From: Glycomyces sp. L485
Lineage (GTDB): Bacteria; Actinomycetota; Actinomycetes; Mycobacteriales; Micromonosporaceae
Direction: 5' to 3'
Assembly (NCBI RefSeq): GCF_022548875.1
Contig: NZ_JAKZEW010000009.1
Coordinates: 1-64,000, forward strand
DNA: 64,000 nucleotides
Shown here one piece after another: positions 25,937-34,591 of the stretch. Made by a program: the position numbers and the translations under genes. Below the pieces are notes generated by a model that was not told where the DNA came from, did no database searches, and saw nothing but the letters and a program-made list of their open reading frames with translations. How positions within the stretch are numbered: position 1 is the first letter of the stretch; every line of letters starts with the position of its first letter.

Positions 25937-25994
25937 CGTACGCCCAGGGCCAAAACCCGGATACTCGATCCGAAACGCCTAAGGAGAAGCCCTG

Positions 25995-26264
25995 ATGAAC
26001 GCGACCACAGCCGATCAGACCGGAACCGACGAGCTCGACCAGCTGCGCACCCAGATCGACGAGCTCGACGCCGAGATCGTCCGCATCTGGAAGGAGCGCG
26101 CCGGCTTGTCCAAGCGCATCGGCGAGATCCGCATGGCCAACGGCGGCACCCGCCTCGTCCTCGACCGCGAGCGCGCCATCCTCGAAAAATACCGCTCCGC
26201 CCTCGGCGAAGACGGCACCCAGATCGCGATGCTCATACTCCGCGCCGGCCGCGGTCCGCTCTAA
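25995..26264 (+). CDS. Chorismate mutase (AroQ type)
   Basis: This 89-residue all-helical protein of the short actinobacterial AroQ class converts chorismate to prephenate, the branch point to Phe and Tyr. The first helix is ELDQLRTQIDELDAEIVRIW, with the conserved arginine after DQL. ERAGLSKRIGEIRMA contains the active-site Arg/Lys region, followed by LVLDRERAILEKYRSALGED. In this class, activity often depends on partnering with DAHP synthase, whose gene is not adjacent. AAGGAG (25981-25986) lies eight bases before the ATG. Expression is probably set by the Phe/Tyr attenuator directly upstream. Confidence 0.93.
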   Translation: MNATTADQTGTDELDQLRTQIDELDAEIVRIWKERAGLSKRIGEIRMANGGTRLVLDRERAILEKYRSALGEDGTQIAMLILRAGRGPL

Positions 26265-26323
26265 ACCGTCCGGGCCCATGCCGCGCCGGAACGTCGCACC
26301 CGGCGCGGCATAATTGGTCCCCT

Positions 26324-28570
26324 ATGAGTGACGACGCTTCCGAAGCCCTGCTGACCGGCCTCAACGAACCGCAACGACAAGCCGTCGAGCACGCCGGCTC
26401 CCCCCTGCTCATCGTCGCGGGGGCGGGCTCGGGGAAGACCCGCGTCCTCACCCAGCGCATCGCCCACCTCCTCGCCGAACGCGGCGCCCACCCCGGCGAA
26501 ATCCTCGCGATCACCTTCACGAACAAGGCCGCCGCCGAGATGCGCGAGCGCGTCGCCGCGCTCGTGGGCCCCCGCTCGCGCGCCATGTGGGTCTCCACCT
26601 TCCACTCCGCGTGCCTGCGCATCCTGCGCCGCGAGGCCCACCGGCTCGGCTGGAAGTCCAGCTTCACCATCTACGACTCCGACGACTCCCGGCGCCTGAT
26701 CACCCAGATCGTCAAGGAGCTCGGCCTCGACTCCAAGAAGCACTCCCCGCGCTGGTTCGCCGCCGAGATCTCCAGGCTCAAGAACGAGCTCATCGGCCCC
26801 GAGCAGGCAGCCGGCCAGGCCGACGACGCCCGCGTCAAGCTCATCGCCGACGTCTACGCCCGGTACGACGAGCGGCTCCGGCTCGCCGCCGCCGTCGACT
26901 TCGACGACATCATCGGCACCACCGTCCACCTCCTCCGGGCCTTCCCCGAGGTGGCGCGGGCCTACCGGATGCGGTTCCGCCACGTCCTGGTCGACGAGTA
27001 CCAGGACACCAACCACGCCCAGTACGTGCTGGTGCGCGAACTCGTCGGCACCGGGGACGACGCCGCCGAGCTGTGCGTCGTCGGCGACGCCGACCAGTCC
27101 ATCTACGCCTTCCGCGGCGCGACCATCCGCAACATCATCGAGTTCGAGCGCGACTACCCCGACGCGAAGACGATCCTCCTCGAACAGAACTACCGGTCCA
27201 CGCAGACGATCCTCGACGCCGCCAACGGCGTCATCAAGCACAACACCGAGCGCGGCCGCGAGAAGCGCCTGTGGAGCGACGAGGGCGCCGGAGCACCGAT
27301 CCTCGGGCATGCCGGCGACAACGAGCACGACGAAGCCGCCTGGGTCGCGAACCGAGTCGACGAGCTCGTCGACGCCAAGGAGACCACCTTCGGCGACGTC
27401 GCGATCTTCTACCGCACCAACGCCCAGTCCCGAGCGTTCGAAGAGGTGTTCGTGCGCCGCGGCATCCCCTACAAGGTCGTCGGCGGCGTCCGCTTCTACG
27501 AGCGCAAGGAGGTCCGCGACATGCTCGCCTACCTCAAGCTCACCGTCAACGGCGACGACACCGTCTCGGCGCAGCGGGTCGTCAACGTCCCCAAGCGAGG
27601 CGTCGGCGACCGCGCGGTCGCCGAGATCGAGGCGCTCGCCGCCCGCGAGCGGATCTCGTTCCCCGCGGCCCTGCACCGCGCCGACGAGGCGCCCGGCGTA
27701 TCGTCGCGCGCCCGCGGCGGCATCAAGCGGTTCTGCGAGATCCTCGACGAGGCCACCGAGCTCGCCCGCACCGCCCCGCCCGAGGAGGTCCTCGACAAGC
27801 TCATCGCCGAGACCGGCTACCTCGAAGGCCTCGAACAGAGCAACGACCCGCGCGACGAGGGCCGCGTGGAGAACCTCCAAGAGCTCGTCGCGGTCGCCCA
27901 CGAGTTCACCGAGCAGACCGTGCGCGGCGCGGTCGACCCGGCCGACGAGGAGCCGGACGCCGAACCCGACGTCGCCTCGTTCCTGGAGCACGTCGCGCTG
28001 GTCTCCGACGCCGACTCGATCCCCGACCCCGAGGCGGAGGACGGCGGCGTGGTCACGCTCATGACGCTGCACACCGCGAAGGGCCTCGAATTCGACACGG
28101 TCTTCCTCACCGGCATGGACGACGGCATGTTCCCGCATGAGCGGTCCATGTCGAAGCCGAGCGAGCTGGAGGAGGAGCGCAGGCTCGCCTACGTCGGGCT
28201 CACGCGGGCCCGCAAGCATCTGCACGTGACCCGCGCCGGGACGCGGAACGTGTTCGGACAGCCGGAGTTCTACGCCGCCAGCCGGTTCCTGTCCGAAGTC
28301 CCGACGGGGCTCATCGAGTGGACCGAGTCCGCGCCGCCGGCGCGCGTGATGAAGAGCAAATCGCCCTCGTTCGGGCAGCCGATCTCCATGCGCAGCGCCG
28401 CGGACGTCCCGTCCCTCGAAGTGGGGGACCGGGTCACGCACGACAAGTGGGGGCTCGGCCGCGTCGTCGAGCTCAAGGGCTCCGGGCCAAGGGCGCAGGC
28501 GCGCATCGACTTCGGCGACGGCGAACCCAAATGGGTGATCCTCAGGCTCGCCCCGATCGCGAAGATCTAA
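26324..28570 (+). CDS. pcrA: ATP-dependent DNA helicase PcrA/UvrD
   Basis: This 748-residue superfamily 1A helicase acts in nucleotide excision repair and replication-fork maintenance. All motifs are visible: Q motif (LNEPQRQAVEH), motif I GAGSGKTRVLTQRIA, Ia TFTNKAAAEMRERV, II LVDEYQDTN, III VVGDADQSIYAFRGA, IV EQNYRSTQTIL, V TLHTAKGLEFDTVFL and VI YVGLTRARK. The C-terminal tail contains a Tudor-like VGDRVTHDKWGLGRVVELKG module, known in PcrA for RNA polymerase contact. It ends with a four-base overlap against the convergent peptidase gene. Confidence 0.97.
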   Translation: MSDDASEALLTGLNEPQRQAVEHAGSPLLIVAGAGSGKTRVLTQRIAHLLAERGAHPGEILAITFTNKAAAEMRERVAALVGPRSRAMWVSTFHSACLRILRREAHRLGWKSSFTIYDSDDSRRLITQIVKELGLDSKKHSPRWFAAEISRLKNELIGPEQAAGQADDARVKLIADVYARYDERLRLAAAVDFDDIIGTTVHLLRAFPEVARAYRMRFRHVLVDEYQDTNHAQYVLVRELVGTGDDAAELCVVGDADQSIYAFRGATIRNIIEFERDYPDAKTILLEQNYRSTQTILDAANGVIKHNTERGREKRLWSDEGAGAPILGHAGDNEHDEAAWVANRVDELVDAKETTFGDVAIFYRTNAQSRAFEEVFVRRGIPYKVVGGVRFYERKEVRDMLAYLKLTVNGDDTVSAQRVVNVPKRGVGDRAVAEIEALAARERISFPAALHRADEAPGVSSRARGGIKRFCEILDEATELARTAPPEEVLDKLIAETGYLEGLEQSNDPRDEGRVENLQELVAVAHEFTEQTVRGAVDPADEEPDAEPDVASFLEHVALVSDADSIPDPEAEDGGVVTLMTLHTAKGLEFDTVFLTGMDDGMFPHERSMSKPSELEEERRLAYVGLTRARKHLHVTRAGTRNVFGQPEFYAASRFLSEVPTGLIEWTESAPPARVMKSKSPSFGQPISMRSAADVPSLEVGDRVTHDKWGLGRVVELKGSGPRAQARIDFGDGEPKWVILRLAPIAKI

Positions 28571-29355
28571 CTCAGGCTGAGCCCGGCGGATTCGAGGTAG
28601 CCGAGCGGCTCCACCGGTTCACCGTCCACGTGCACCTCGAAGTGCAGGTGGGAGCCGAAGGAGAAGCCGGTGTTGCCCGCGTCGGAGATGTGGGCGCCGG
28701 CCTCCACCCGCTGCCCCTCGTAGACGCGGATCTCGGAGTTGTGCGCGTAGTAGGTCTCGACGCCGTCGCCGTGGTCGATGATGACGAGGTTTCCGAAGCC
28801 CGACTCCCAGCCGGCGTGCTCGACGGTGCCGGAGTAGGCCGCGTAGACCGGTGTGCCGGTCGGCGCCGAGAAGTCGATGCCGTTGTGGTTGCGGCCCCAC
28901 CGCGGCCCGAACAGGGACGTGATGGTGACGTCGTCGAGCATCGGCATCCACTTGATCTCCGCAGGCTGCGCCGCCACCGGCGAGTGCCGCTCCAGCCTCT
29001 TCGACTCGGCCCGACCGGGCGGCTCGGCCTCGTCCGGAGCCTCGGCGGGCCCGGCGCGCGGCGCGGTGCCAGTGCCGGTGCGCGCGGACTCCTCGGCGTG
29101 CGCGGCGATGTCGGCGACGGCCTCAGACGCGGCCGGGTCGGGGTCCCCGTCGGGGAGCCCGCCGGCCGTGGCCATGGCGACGATGGACGCTCCGGCTACG
29201 GCGGAGCCGACGACGGCCGTGTAGCGCCGCTGCGTCCCGTCGACCAGCGGTGCGAGCTCGGCCGCCCACGAGGCGCGGTGCTGGCCTCGTACGCGGTGCG
29301 GCCGGGCGGCATGACGGCGCATGGTGATCTCGTCCGCCGATCCGGTTTGGGGCAT
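28567..29355 (-). CDS. M23-family peptidase (LytM domain)
   Basis: This 262-residue protein has one transmembrane or signal-anchor segment (about residues 45-65), a Pro/Ala/Glu-rich linker, and a C-terminal M23 zinc peptidase domain. GRNHNGIDF supplies the first His and Asp ligands, and SHLHFEV supplies the catalytic HxH motif. Such enzymes cut peptide cross-bridges in peptidoglycan. The presence of both metal motifs suggests it is active, unlike degenerate LytM activators. GGAGG five bases before the ATG at 29355 decides the start. It is probably tethered in the membrane facing the wall. Confidence 0.92.
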   Translation of the reverse strand: MPQTGSADEITMRRHAARPHRVRGQHRASWAAELAPLVDGTQRRYTAVVGSAVAGASIVAMATAGGLPDGDPDPAASEAVADIAAHAEESARTGTGTAPRAGPAEAPDEAEPPGRAESKRLERHSPVAAQPAEIKWMPMLDDVTITSLFGPRWGRNHNGIDFSAPTGTPVYAAYSGTVEHAGWESGFGNLVIIDHGDGVETYYAHNSEIRVYEGQRVEAGAHISDAGNTGFSFGSHLHFEVHVDGEPVEPLGYLESAGLSLS

Positions 29356-29475
29356 CGATCCTCCGGGTCCGTGGCTGCGCTCATCGCCGGGGGAGACGCC
29401 CTGAGGGCGCCGGCCTGACGTGAGCTTGACAACCGGATCACGGTAGCGCCGCTAGGGCGGCGAAGGCGCGATCCG

Positions 29476-30465
29476 TCACGACCCGGCGTGTCGCAACAGC
29501 TCCCGCGATTCGGTGAAGATCCGCACGACCTCGGGGCGGACCTCGTCACGCTCGGTGAGTCTTCGGGCCCACGGGATCCGGATGGACTCCTCGACGCCGC
29601 CCGCGGTGACCGCGTAGTCACCGCCTTCGCCGTCCAGGCCGGTCATCCGCGCCGCCGTCGCCTCTGGACGGCCGCCGAGGCCCCGGCACATCACCAGCGT
29701 GTCGGCGGCGTGGTCGTCGTTCATGTGCCGACAGATCGCGGCGATCACGTCGGCGTCGAACGGGTTCTCCTCCTCGCTCAGCTGCGATGCCAGCGCCTCC
29801 AGGACCGCTCCGTTGTGGTCGTAGGCCAGCAGGACCTCGTCGATGACTCGGTCCTGCTCTCCGGCGTCGAGCGCCGCGGCGTCGAGCCGGGCGCGGTAGA
29901 GGTCTTTGAACGCCTTCGTGTCCTCGACGGCCGCGAAGTCGTAGAACCCGGCGCCGCGCCCGTCGAAGCCGAAGACGCGCCGTGCGGCCTTCCCGAACGC
30001 CTGCCCGCCGGACAGGTCGCCGAGGTAGCGCGTGTACGAGTGGGCGATGTAGCCGCCCGCCCACGTGTGCGCGGACGCCTCGATCCGCTCGACGTAGCGG
30101 CGGGTCGCCGCCAGCGGGGCGGTCTTGGGGCGCCAGTCCGGTCCGATGAGGAATTCGAGGTCTTCGGTGATGGCGTCCAGCCGCAGCAGCTCGTCGAACA
30201 CGAACGCGCCGGCGACCGGGTGGCCCCTCCAACGCTCGGCGGCCGACTCGATCGCCTCGTAGACGAAGAACTGCTGGGCGTGCCATCGCGCGTAGTCCCC
30301 GATCGTCAGCGTCCCGTCGAAGAGCCGGTCGAACACGCCCGGGGCGCGGTCTGATCCGTCGGAGCCCGGGTCGAGGGACTGGTGCCGCGACCAGCTGGCC
30401 CGCCGGATTCGGCCGGAGAACGGCAGCGTCTCAACGTCGTTCGCGTCAATGGAGTTCGCAGACAT
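29476..30465 (-). CDS. Heme oxygenase fused to a DUF2470 domain
   Basis: In this 329-residue protein, residues 15-235 are a biliverdin-producing heme oxygenase. The proximal histidine lies in ASWSRHQSLD, and the distal helix YTRYLGDLSGGQAFGK carries the GxxxG-like glycines over the heme. Residues 240-325 form a DUF2470 domain with ICRHMNDDHAADTLVM and IPWARRLTERDEVR, found in heme-utilisation and flavin-related proteins. It should open heme to release iron; the C-terminal domain may help bind heme or a reductant. GGGAG lies seven bases before the ATG. A DtxR/IdeR-type iron box lies 37-55 bases upstream, so it is expected to be induced by iron shortage. Confidence 0.9.
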   Translation of the reverse strand: MSANSIDANDVETLPFSGRIRRASWSRHQSLDPGSDGSDRAPGVFDRLFDGTLTIGDYARWHAQQFFVYEAIESAAERWRGHPVAGAFVFDELLRLDAITEDLEFLIGPDWRPKTAPLAATRRYVERIEASAHTWAGGYIAHSYTRYLGDLSGGQAFGKAARRVFGFDGRGAGFYDFAAVEDTKAFKDLYRARLDAAALDAGEQDRVIDEVLLAYDHNGAVLEALASQLSEEENPFDADVIAAICRHMNDDHAADTLVMCRGLGGRPEATAARMTGLDGEGGDYAVTAGGVEESIRIPWARRLTERDEVRPEVVRIFTESRELLRHAGS

Positions 30466-30501
30466 GGACGGGCTCCCAAGGGTCGAACGGCATTCGCGGC
30501 A

Positions 30502-30520
30502 ATCGGTAAGGCAAGCCTAA
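30502..30520 (-). promoter_or_regulatory. DtxR/IdeR-type iron box before heme oxygenase
   Basis: Read on the minus strand the 19 bases are TTAGGCTTGCCTTACCGAT, matching the consensus TWAGGTWAGSCTWACCTWA at 15 of 19 positions. The box ends 37 bases upstream of the heme oxygenase start, where an iron-loaded repressor would block transcription. Confidence 0.7.
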
Positions 30521-30742
30521 CTCACTGGAGGCGTCCCGGCTACGGTCCGCAACGGATGGACCCGTCCGCGAACGGCCGACCCGCTTCGGGGACAATGGCC
30601 GAAGCCCTACTCAACCGTATGGCTGAGCCAGAAATAGCCTGAGGTACACCCCGCCAGCCCTTCCATTGTGCGATAGGACTGTGGCACCATGGGCTTGACT
30701 GGTCCCCACGACTGTTCGCACTAGCAAATTCAGGGAGGCCTT

Positions 30743-31015
30743 GTGAAACCGGTCAGAATGCTCAAGAAGCTCGCCGCTGCGGCCGCAGCCGGCCTTCTCG
30801 CGCTGGGCCTGGTCGCCGGGACCGCCTCCGCAGCCTCCGCCGGCCCGGAGACCTCTCCGGACAGTTCCGGTGAGATCGCCTCCGTCGAGACGGGCGGCAG
30901 CTCCGGCGAGATCGCCGACACCGAGACCGGCGACAGCTCCGGCGAGATCGCGGACGCCAAAGAATCCTCCGGCGACATCGAGTTCACCACCTCCAGCTCG
31001 GGCGAGATCGCCTAG
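30743..31015 (+). CDS. Small secreted protein with SSGEIA repeats
   Basis: This 90-residue protein has a signal peptide (residues 1-30, ending TASA) and a mature part of about 60 residues. The mature part is built from five copies of SSGEIA (residues 41, 53, 65, 85) or its variant SSGDIE (75), spaced 12, 12, 10 and 10 residues apart. It is Ser/Glu/Gly-rich, acidic, and has no cysteine or anchor. It starts at GTG 30743 with AGGGAGG (30732-30738) upstream. I do not recognise a family. Short acidic repeats suggest an intrinsically disordered exported peptide, perhaps cation-binding or a precursor cut into repeats. Confidence 0.75.
   Translation: MKPVRMLKKLAAAAAAGLLALGLVAGTASAASAGPETSPDSSGEIASVETGGSSGEIADTETGDSSGEIADAKESSGDIEFTTSSSGEIA
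30863..31012 (+). repeat. Five SSGEIA-coding tandem repeats
   Basis: The DNA unit has the core TCCGGCGAGATCGC (with small variants) and recurs five times in frame. The peptide unit spacing is 36, 36, 30 and 30 bases. Confidence 0.75.
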
Positions 31016-31036
31016 TTGCCTCGGCTGGTTCGTTAA

Positions 31037-33550
31037 TTGGGCGGGGCGGCGATTCGAGCACGGTACCCGCGGCTGTTCAAAGTGCTGCCGTGGATCCTCA
31101 CGGCCGTGGTCCTCTCTGGAGGCCCCGTCGCGCTCGCATGGTTCGGCCCGCCCGGTGAATTCCCCGCCTTCGCGGCCCCGTTTCTAGCAGCCTCCTTCCT
31201 CGTCACCCAGGGCCTGCTGATCCAGCAGCACGTCCGCGGGCTGCGGATCTCCCTCAACCTCACCGACATCCCCCTGGCGGTGGCGGTCTTCTTCCTGCCG
31301 CCGTTCTGGGTGATCGCGGCCCGTCTCGCCTCATCCGTGCTCTTCTACGGTGGACGCTACGTCCGCAAGGACATCGGACTGCTCAAGCCCCTGTTCAACA
31401 TAGGGCTCACCACCAGCGGCACCGCGGTCGTCGCCGTCATCGTCCACTTCGCCGGGTTCGGCAGCGCCACCGACCCGCGCACCTGGGCCGTCATCGTGGG
31501 CGCGATCGTGCTCAACGGCTTCGTCACCACGATTCTCATCTCCCTGATGCTGCTCCTGCTCTCCGGATGGGCCAGCGTCGTCAGAGCCTGGCTCGCCTTC
31601 TACATGACCCTCATCGGCCCGGTCATCTCCGCCTGCCTCGGGCTGATCTTCCTGGTCCTCCTCGACGCCAGCGGGTGGACCGCCGTCCTCATCGGGATCG
31701 TCACGGCCGCGACCGTCTACCTGGCGCGCAATTACATGCAGCTGCGCCGCCAGCGCCATGTCCTGCGCGAACTCAACAACTTCACTCAGCTGGTGGCCGA
31801 CTCGGTCCGCTCGAACCGCCTCATCGACGCCATGCTCGGGCGCCTGCGGGAGATCCTCTCCGCCGAATACGCGACCGTCTGGGTGCCCGCCGGCGGCCGC
31901 TACCCCGAGATCCGCCTCACCGCCGAGGTCGACTACATCGGACTCACCGACCTCGACCCTGTTCCCGAGGGCCTCCAGCGCGAAGTCATCGAGACCAACC
32001 GGCCCATGCTCGTCGGGCCGCGCTCGGGCCGATTGCGGGCGGAGCTCGAGGAGGCCGGGCTGCGCGGCGCGATCCTCGTGCCGCTGCGCTCGGGCGACGA
32101 CGTCTACGGCTGCCTGTCGGTGGCCGACCGGATCGGCGGCGAGCTCTCGCACTTCCAGCCGGTCGACCTCCAACTGCTGGAGACCGTCGCCGCCCACGTC
32201 AGCGTCGCGGTCGACAACACGCGCCTGATCGACCAGCTCCGATACGACGCCTATCACGACCCGCTCACGTCGCTGGCGAACCGGCGCCGGTCTCTCGAAG
32301 CCCTCCAAGAGGCCCTGGCGATCACCGTGCCAGGCGAGGTCGTCGCCGTCCTCATGTTCGATGTGGACGGCATGCACGAGATCAACGACGCGCTCGGCCA
32401 CGAGGCCGGCGACGCGCTTCTGGTCGAGTTCAGCCGCCGCCTGACCGAGCACGCCCCCGACGCGTCCTTCATCGGCCGCATCGACTCCGACGAGTTCATC
32501 CTCCAGACCCGGTTGCCGTCAACCGAGGCCGCCGTCGAGACCGCGCGGAGCCTGCGCGAGGGGCTCCAGGGCCCCTTCAAGTTCGGCCGCGTCGCCGTCG
32601 ACGTCTCGGCCGCGATCGGCGTCGTCACCCACCCCGATTTCGCCACGGACGCCGACGAGCTGCTCCAACGCGCCGGCACCGCGACTCGCCAGGCCAAGAA
32701 CGTCGGCGACGGCGTCCAGGTCTACCACTCCGGGCTCGAATCCGAGAGCCTGCGCCGCATCGGCCTGGCCGCCGACCTGCGCCAGGCGCTGGACCGAGAC
32801 GAACTGGAAGTCCACTTTCAGCCGAAGGTCCACCTCGGCAGCGGCGCGCCGACGGGGGCCGAGGCTCTGGCGCGCTGGTCGCATCCGATGTACGGGCCGG
32901 TCTCGCCCGAGGAGTTCATCTCGATCGCGGGCAGCACCGGGCAGTTGGGGCGGCTCACCGAGGTGGTGCTCGACGAGTCGCTGCGGCGCTCGGCCGAGTG
33001 GGCCCGGGAGGACGGGCCGCTGCGCATGGCGGTGAACCTCTCGCCCCGGACACTCGCCGACGTGGGCTTCCCCGAGCGGGTGGCCGAGCTGCTGGCCGAG
33101 CACGAGGTGCCGCCGGGGCGGCTGACGTTCGAGATCACCGAGGACGACATGGTCGCCGACGGCTCGCGCCTGACGCCGGTGCTCGACCGGCTCCATGAGA
33201 TGGGGGTGCGGCTCTCGGTCGACGACTTCGGCACCGGCTACTCGTCACTGGCTTATCTGCGGCGGCTGCCGATCCAGGAGATCAAGATCGACCTGCGGTT
33301 CATCCAGGGCATGGCTACCGACGCGGACGACCGGGCGATCGTCAAGGCGGTCCTCGGCCTGGCGCGGCACTTCGAGATCGACGTGGTCGCCGAGGGCATC
33401 GAGGCGCACCAGACCGTCGAGGAGCTGCGGGCGATGGAGTGCGAGACGGGCCAGGGATACTACTTCTCCAGGCCGCTCCCGCCGGACCGCTTCGCGGCCT
33501 GGCTGGACGCCCAGGGCGGGGGCGGCGCGAGCCGCCTGCGGGCGGTCTGA
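31037..33550 (+). CDS. Membrane GAF-GGDEF-EAL protein (probable c-di-GMP phosphodiesterase)
   Basis: In this 837-residue protein, residues 15-225 hold about seven hydrophobic helices forming a membrane sensor. Residues 240-395 are a GAF domain. Residues 405-560 are a GGDEF domain whose signature is degenerate (GRIDSDEF, no GGDEF). Residues 570-825 are an EAL domain with intact motifs: FQPKV, EALARW, NLSPRT, EITEDD, DDFGTGYSSL, KIDLRFI and AEGIEA. It should hydrolyse c-di-GMP, with the degenerate GGDEF acting as a GTP or ligand sensor. The start is uncertain: TTG 31037 lacks a ribosome-binding site, and GTG 31082 is possible. Confidence 0.9.
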   Translation: MGGAAIRARYPRLFKVLPWILTAVVLSGGPVALAWFGPPGEFPAFAAPFLAASFLVTQGLLIQQHVRGLRISLNLTDIPLAVAVFFLPPFWVIAARLASSVLFYGGRYVRKDIGLLKPLFNIGLTTSGTAVVAVIVHFAGFGSATDPRTWAVIVGAIVLNGFVTTILISLMLLLLSGWASVVRAWLAFYMTLIGPVISACLGLIFLVLLDASGWTAVLIGIVTAATVYLARNYMQLRRQRHVLRELNNFTQLVADSVRSNRLIDAMLGRLREILSAEYATVWVPAGGRYPEIRLTAEVDYIGLTDLDPVPEGLQREVIETNRPMLVGPRSGRLRAELEEAGLRGAILVPLRSGDDVYGCLSVADRIGGELSHFQPVDLQLLETVAAHVSVAVDNTRLIDQLRYDAYHDPLTSLANRRRSLEALQEALAITVPGEVVAVLMFDVDGMHEINDALGHEAGDALLVEFSRRLTEHAPDASFIGRIDSDEFILQTRLPSTEAAVETARSLREGLQGPFKFGRVAVDVSAAIGVVTHPDFATDADELLQRAGTATRQAKNVGDGVQVYHSGLESESLRRIGLAADLRQALDRDELEVHFQPKVHLGSGAPTGAEALARWSHPMYGPVSPEEFISIAGSTGQLGRLTEVVLDESLRRSAEWAREDGPLRMAVNLSPRTLADVGFPERVAELLAEHEVPPGRLTFEITEDDMVADGSRLTPVLDRLHEMGVRLSVDDFGTGYSSLAYLRRLPIQEIKIDLRFIQGMATDADDRAIVKAVLGLARHFEIDVVAEGIEAHQTVEELRAMECETGQGYYFSRPLPPDRFAAWLDAQGGGGASRLRAV

Positions 33551-33653
33551 CCGCGCCCGGCGGCCGTTGTGGTCTGTGCCGCAACGTCGGGCCCGCTTCG
33601 GAAGACCGGGCGGGATCATGTACTCTTGTCAAGGCCCGCGCGAGAGCGCGAGC

Positions 33654-33726
33654 GCCCCAATAGCTCAGTCGGCAGAGCGTCTCCATGGTAAGGAGAAGGT
33701 CAACGGTTCGATTCCGTTTTGGGGCT
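33654..33726 (+). tRNA. tRNA-Thr (anticodon GGU)
   Basis: The acceptor stem GCCCCAA (33654-33660) pairs with TTGGGGC (33719-33725). The anticodon stem TCTCC/GGAGA encloses loop ATGGTAA (anticodon GGT), and the T arm is AACGG-TTCGATT-CCGTT. No CCA is encoded. It is followed by tRNA-Met and rpmG, the order also found upstream of hadABC in mycobacteria. Confidence 0.95.
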
Positions 33727-33837
33727 CGGAAGCACTGCTGACATGCCTCAGCAAGGCAGATCTGCGGCTCGTCGGCCGTGGGTCGGCGCAGTGTTCTGAC
33801 TGCCTCCGATGGATTCGTCCGGTGGCAGCGGGCGCAC

Positions 33838-33909
33838 GGCGGTGTAGCTCAGTGGTAGAGCAAACGACTCATAATCGTTGTGTCGGCGGTTCGATCCCGC
33901 CCATCGCTA
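33838..33909 (+). tRNA. tRNA-Met (elongator, anticodon CAU)
   Basis: The acceptor stem GGCGGTG (33838-33844) pairs with CATCGCT (33902-33908), using two G-U pairs. The anticodon loop is CTCATAA, and the T arm GGCGG-TTCGATC-CCGCC is perfect. The first base pair and the acceptor sequence are those of an elongator, not an initiator. The 72-base gene lies 102 bases before rpmG. Confidence 0.93.
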
Positions 33910-34010
33910 CTTTTGTTCAGCGTCGACTACCGAGCTAGGCTGGTCGACGCTTTGTTTTTGTCCGTCGAGGCGGGCCGACAGGTCTGCCGGTTCAGAGGAA
34001 GGCACTCATC

Positions 34011-34178
34011 GTGGCCAAGGCTACCGACGTTCGCCCGAAGATCACCATGGCGTGCGTGGAGTGCAAGGAGCGCAACTACGTCACGAAGAAGAACCGGCGG
34101 AACCACCCCGACCGGCTCGAGCTCAAGAAGTACTGCCCGCGCTGCAAGACCTCGCGAGCTCACAAAGAGACTCGCTAG
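34011..34178 (+). CDS. rpmG: 50S ribosomal protein L33
   Basis: This 55-residue basic protein of the large ribosomal subunit begins [18 protein letters not shown]. Two CxxC pairs (CVEC and CPRC) bind zinc, so this is the zinc-containing (C+) form. The start is GTG 34011 with AGAGGAAGG (33994-34002) upstream. Its place after tRNA-Thr and tRNA-Met and before hadA-hadB matches the mycobacterial rpmG2-hadABC arrangement. Confidence 0.96.
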   Translation: MAKATDVRPKITMACVECKERNYVTKKNRRNHPDRLELKKYCPRCKTSRAHKETR

Positions 34179-34192
34179 GCCCTCGGCCCGGC

Positions 34193-34591
34193 ATGCTCAA
34201 CACTTCGTACGTAGGCCGTTCCTTGCCGACCACCGAGCCGGTGGTGATCACCGCTGATTCGGTCTCGCGTTTCGCGCGCGCCCTCGGGCTGCCGGGCGAC
34301 GCGGCGGTTCCGCCTACCTACCTGGTGTCCCTCACGATGCCCGCGGCGGATCCGCTCATCGCCGACCCCGAATTCGGGCTCGACTGGTCAAGGGTCCTGC
34401 ACCGCGACCAGCGCTTCGTCTACCACCGCGAGCTGCGGGCGGGCACCGAAGTCGCCCTCACGCCCACGGTCGAGTCGATCAAGACCGTCGCCGGCAACGA
34501 CCTGCTGACCATTCACACCGAGGTCGCCGACGCCGAGGGCCTCGCGGCCGAGGTGTGGACCACCCTCTTCGTCGCCGGAGACCCCGCATGA
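34193..34591 (+). CDS. hadA: HadA-like MaoC dehydratase subunit
   Basis: This 132-residue hot-dog-fold protein is of the FAS1-like dehydratase type. It shows AVPPTYLVSLTMPAADPL, the helix DWSRVLHRDQRFVYHREL and a final strand TTLFVAGDP. In mycobacteria HadA supports the catalytic HadB/HadC subunits in 3-hydroxyacyl-ACP dehydration during fatty-acid elongation. The gene starts at ATG 34193, 14 bases after rpmG. Its stop overlaps hadB by ATGA, consistent with a heterodimer. Whether this organism makes mycolates cannot be told; the pair also occurs in non-mycolate actinobacteria. Confidence 0.9.
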   Translation: MLNTSYVGRSLPTTEPVVITADSVSRFARALGLPGDAAVPPTYLVSLTMPAADPLIADPEFGLDWSRVLHRDQRFVYHRELRAGTEVALTPTVESIKTVAGNDLLTIHTEVADAEGLAAEVWTTLFVAGDPA

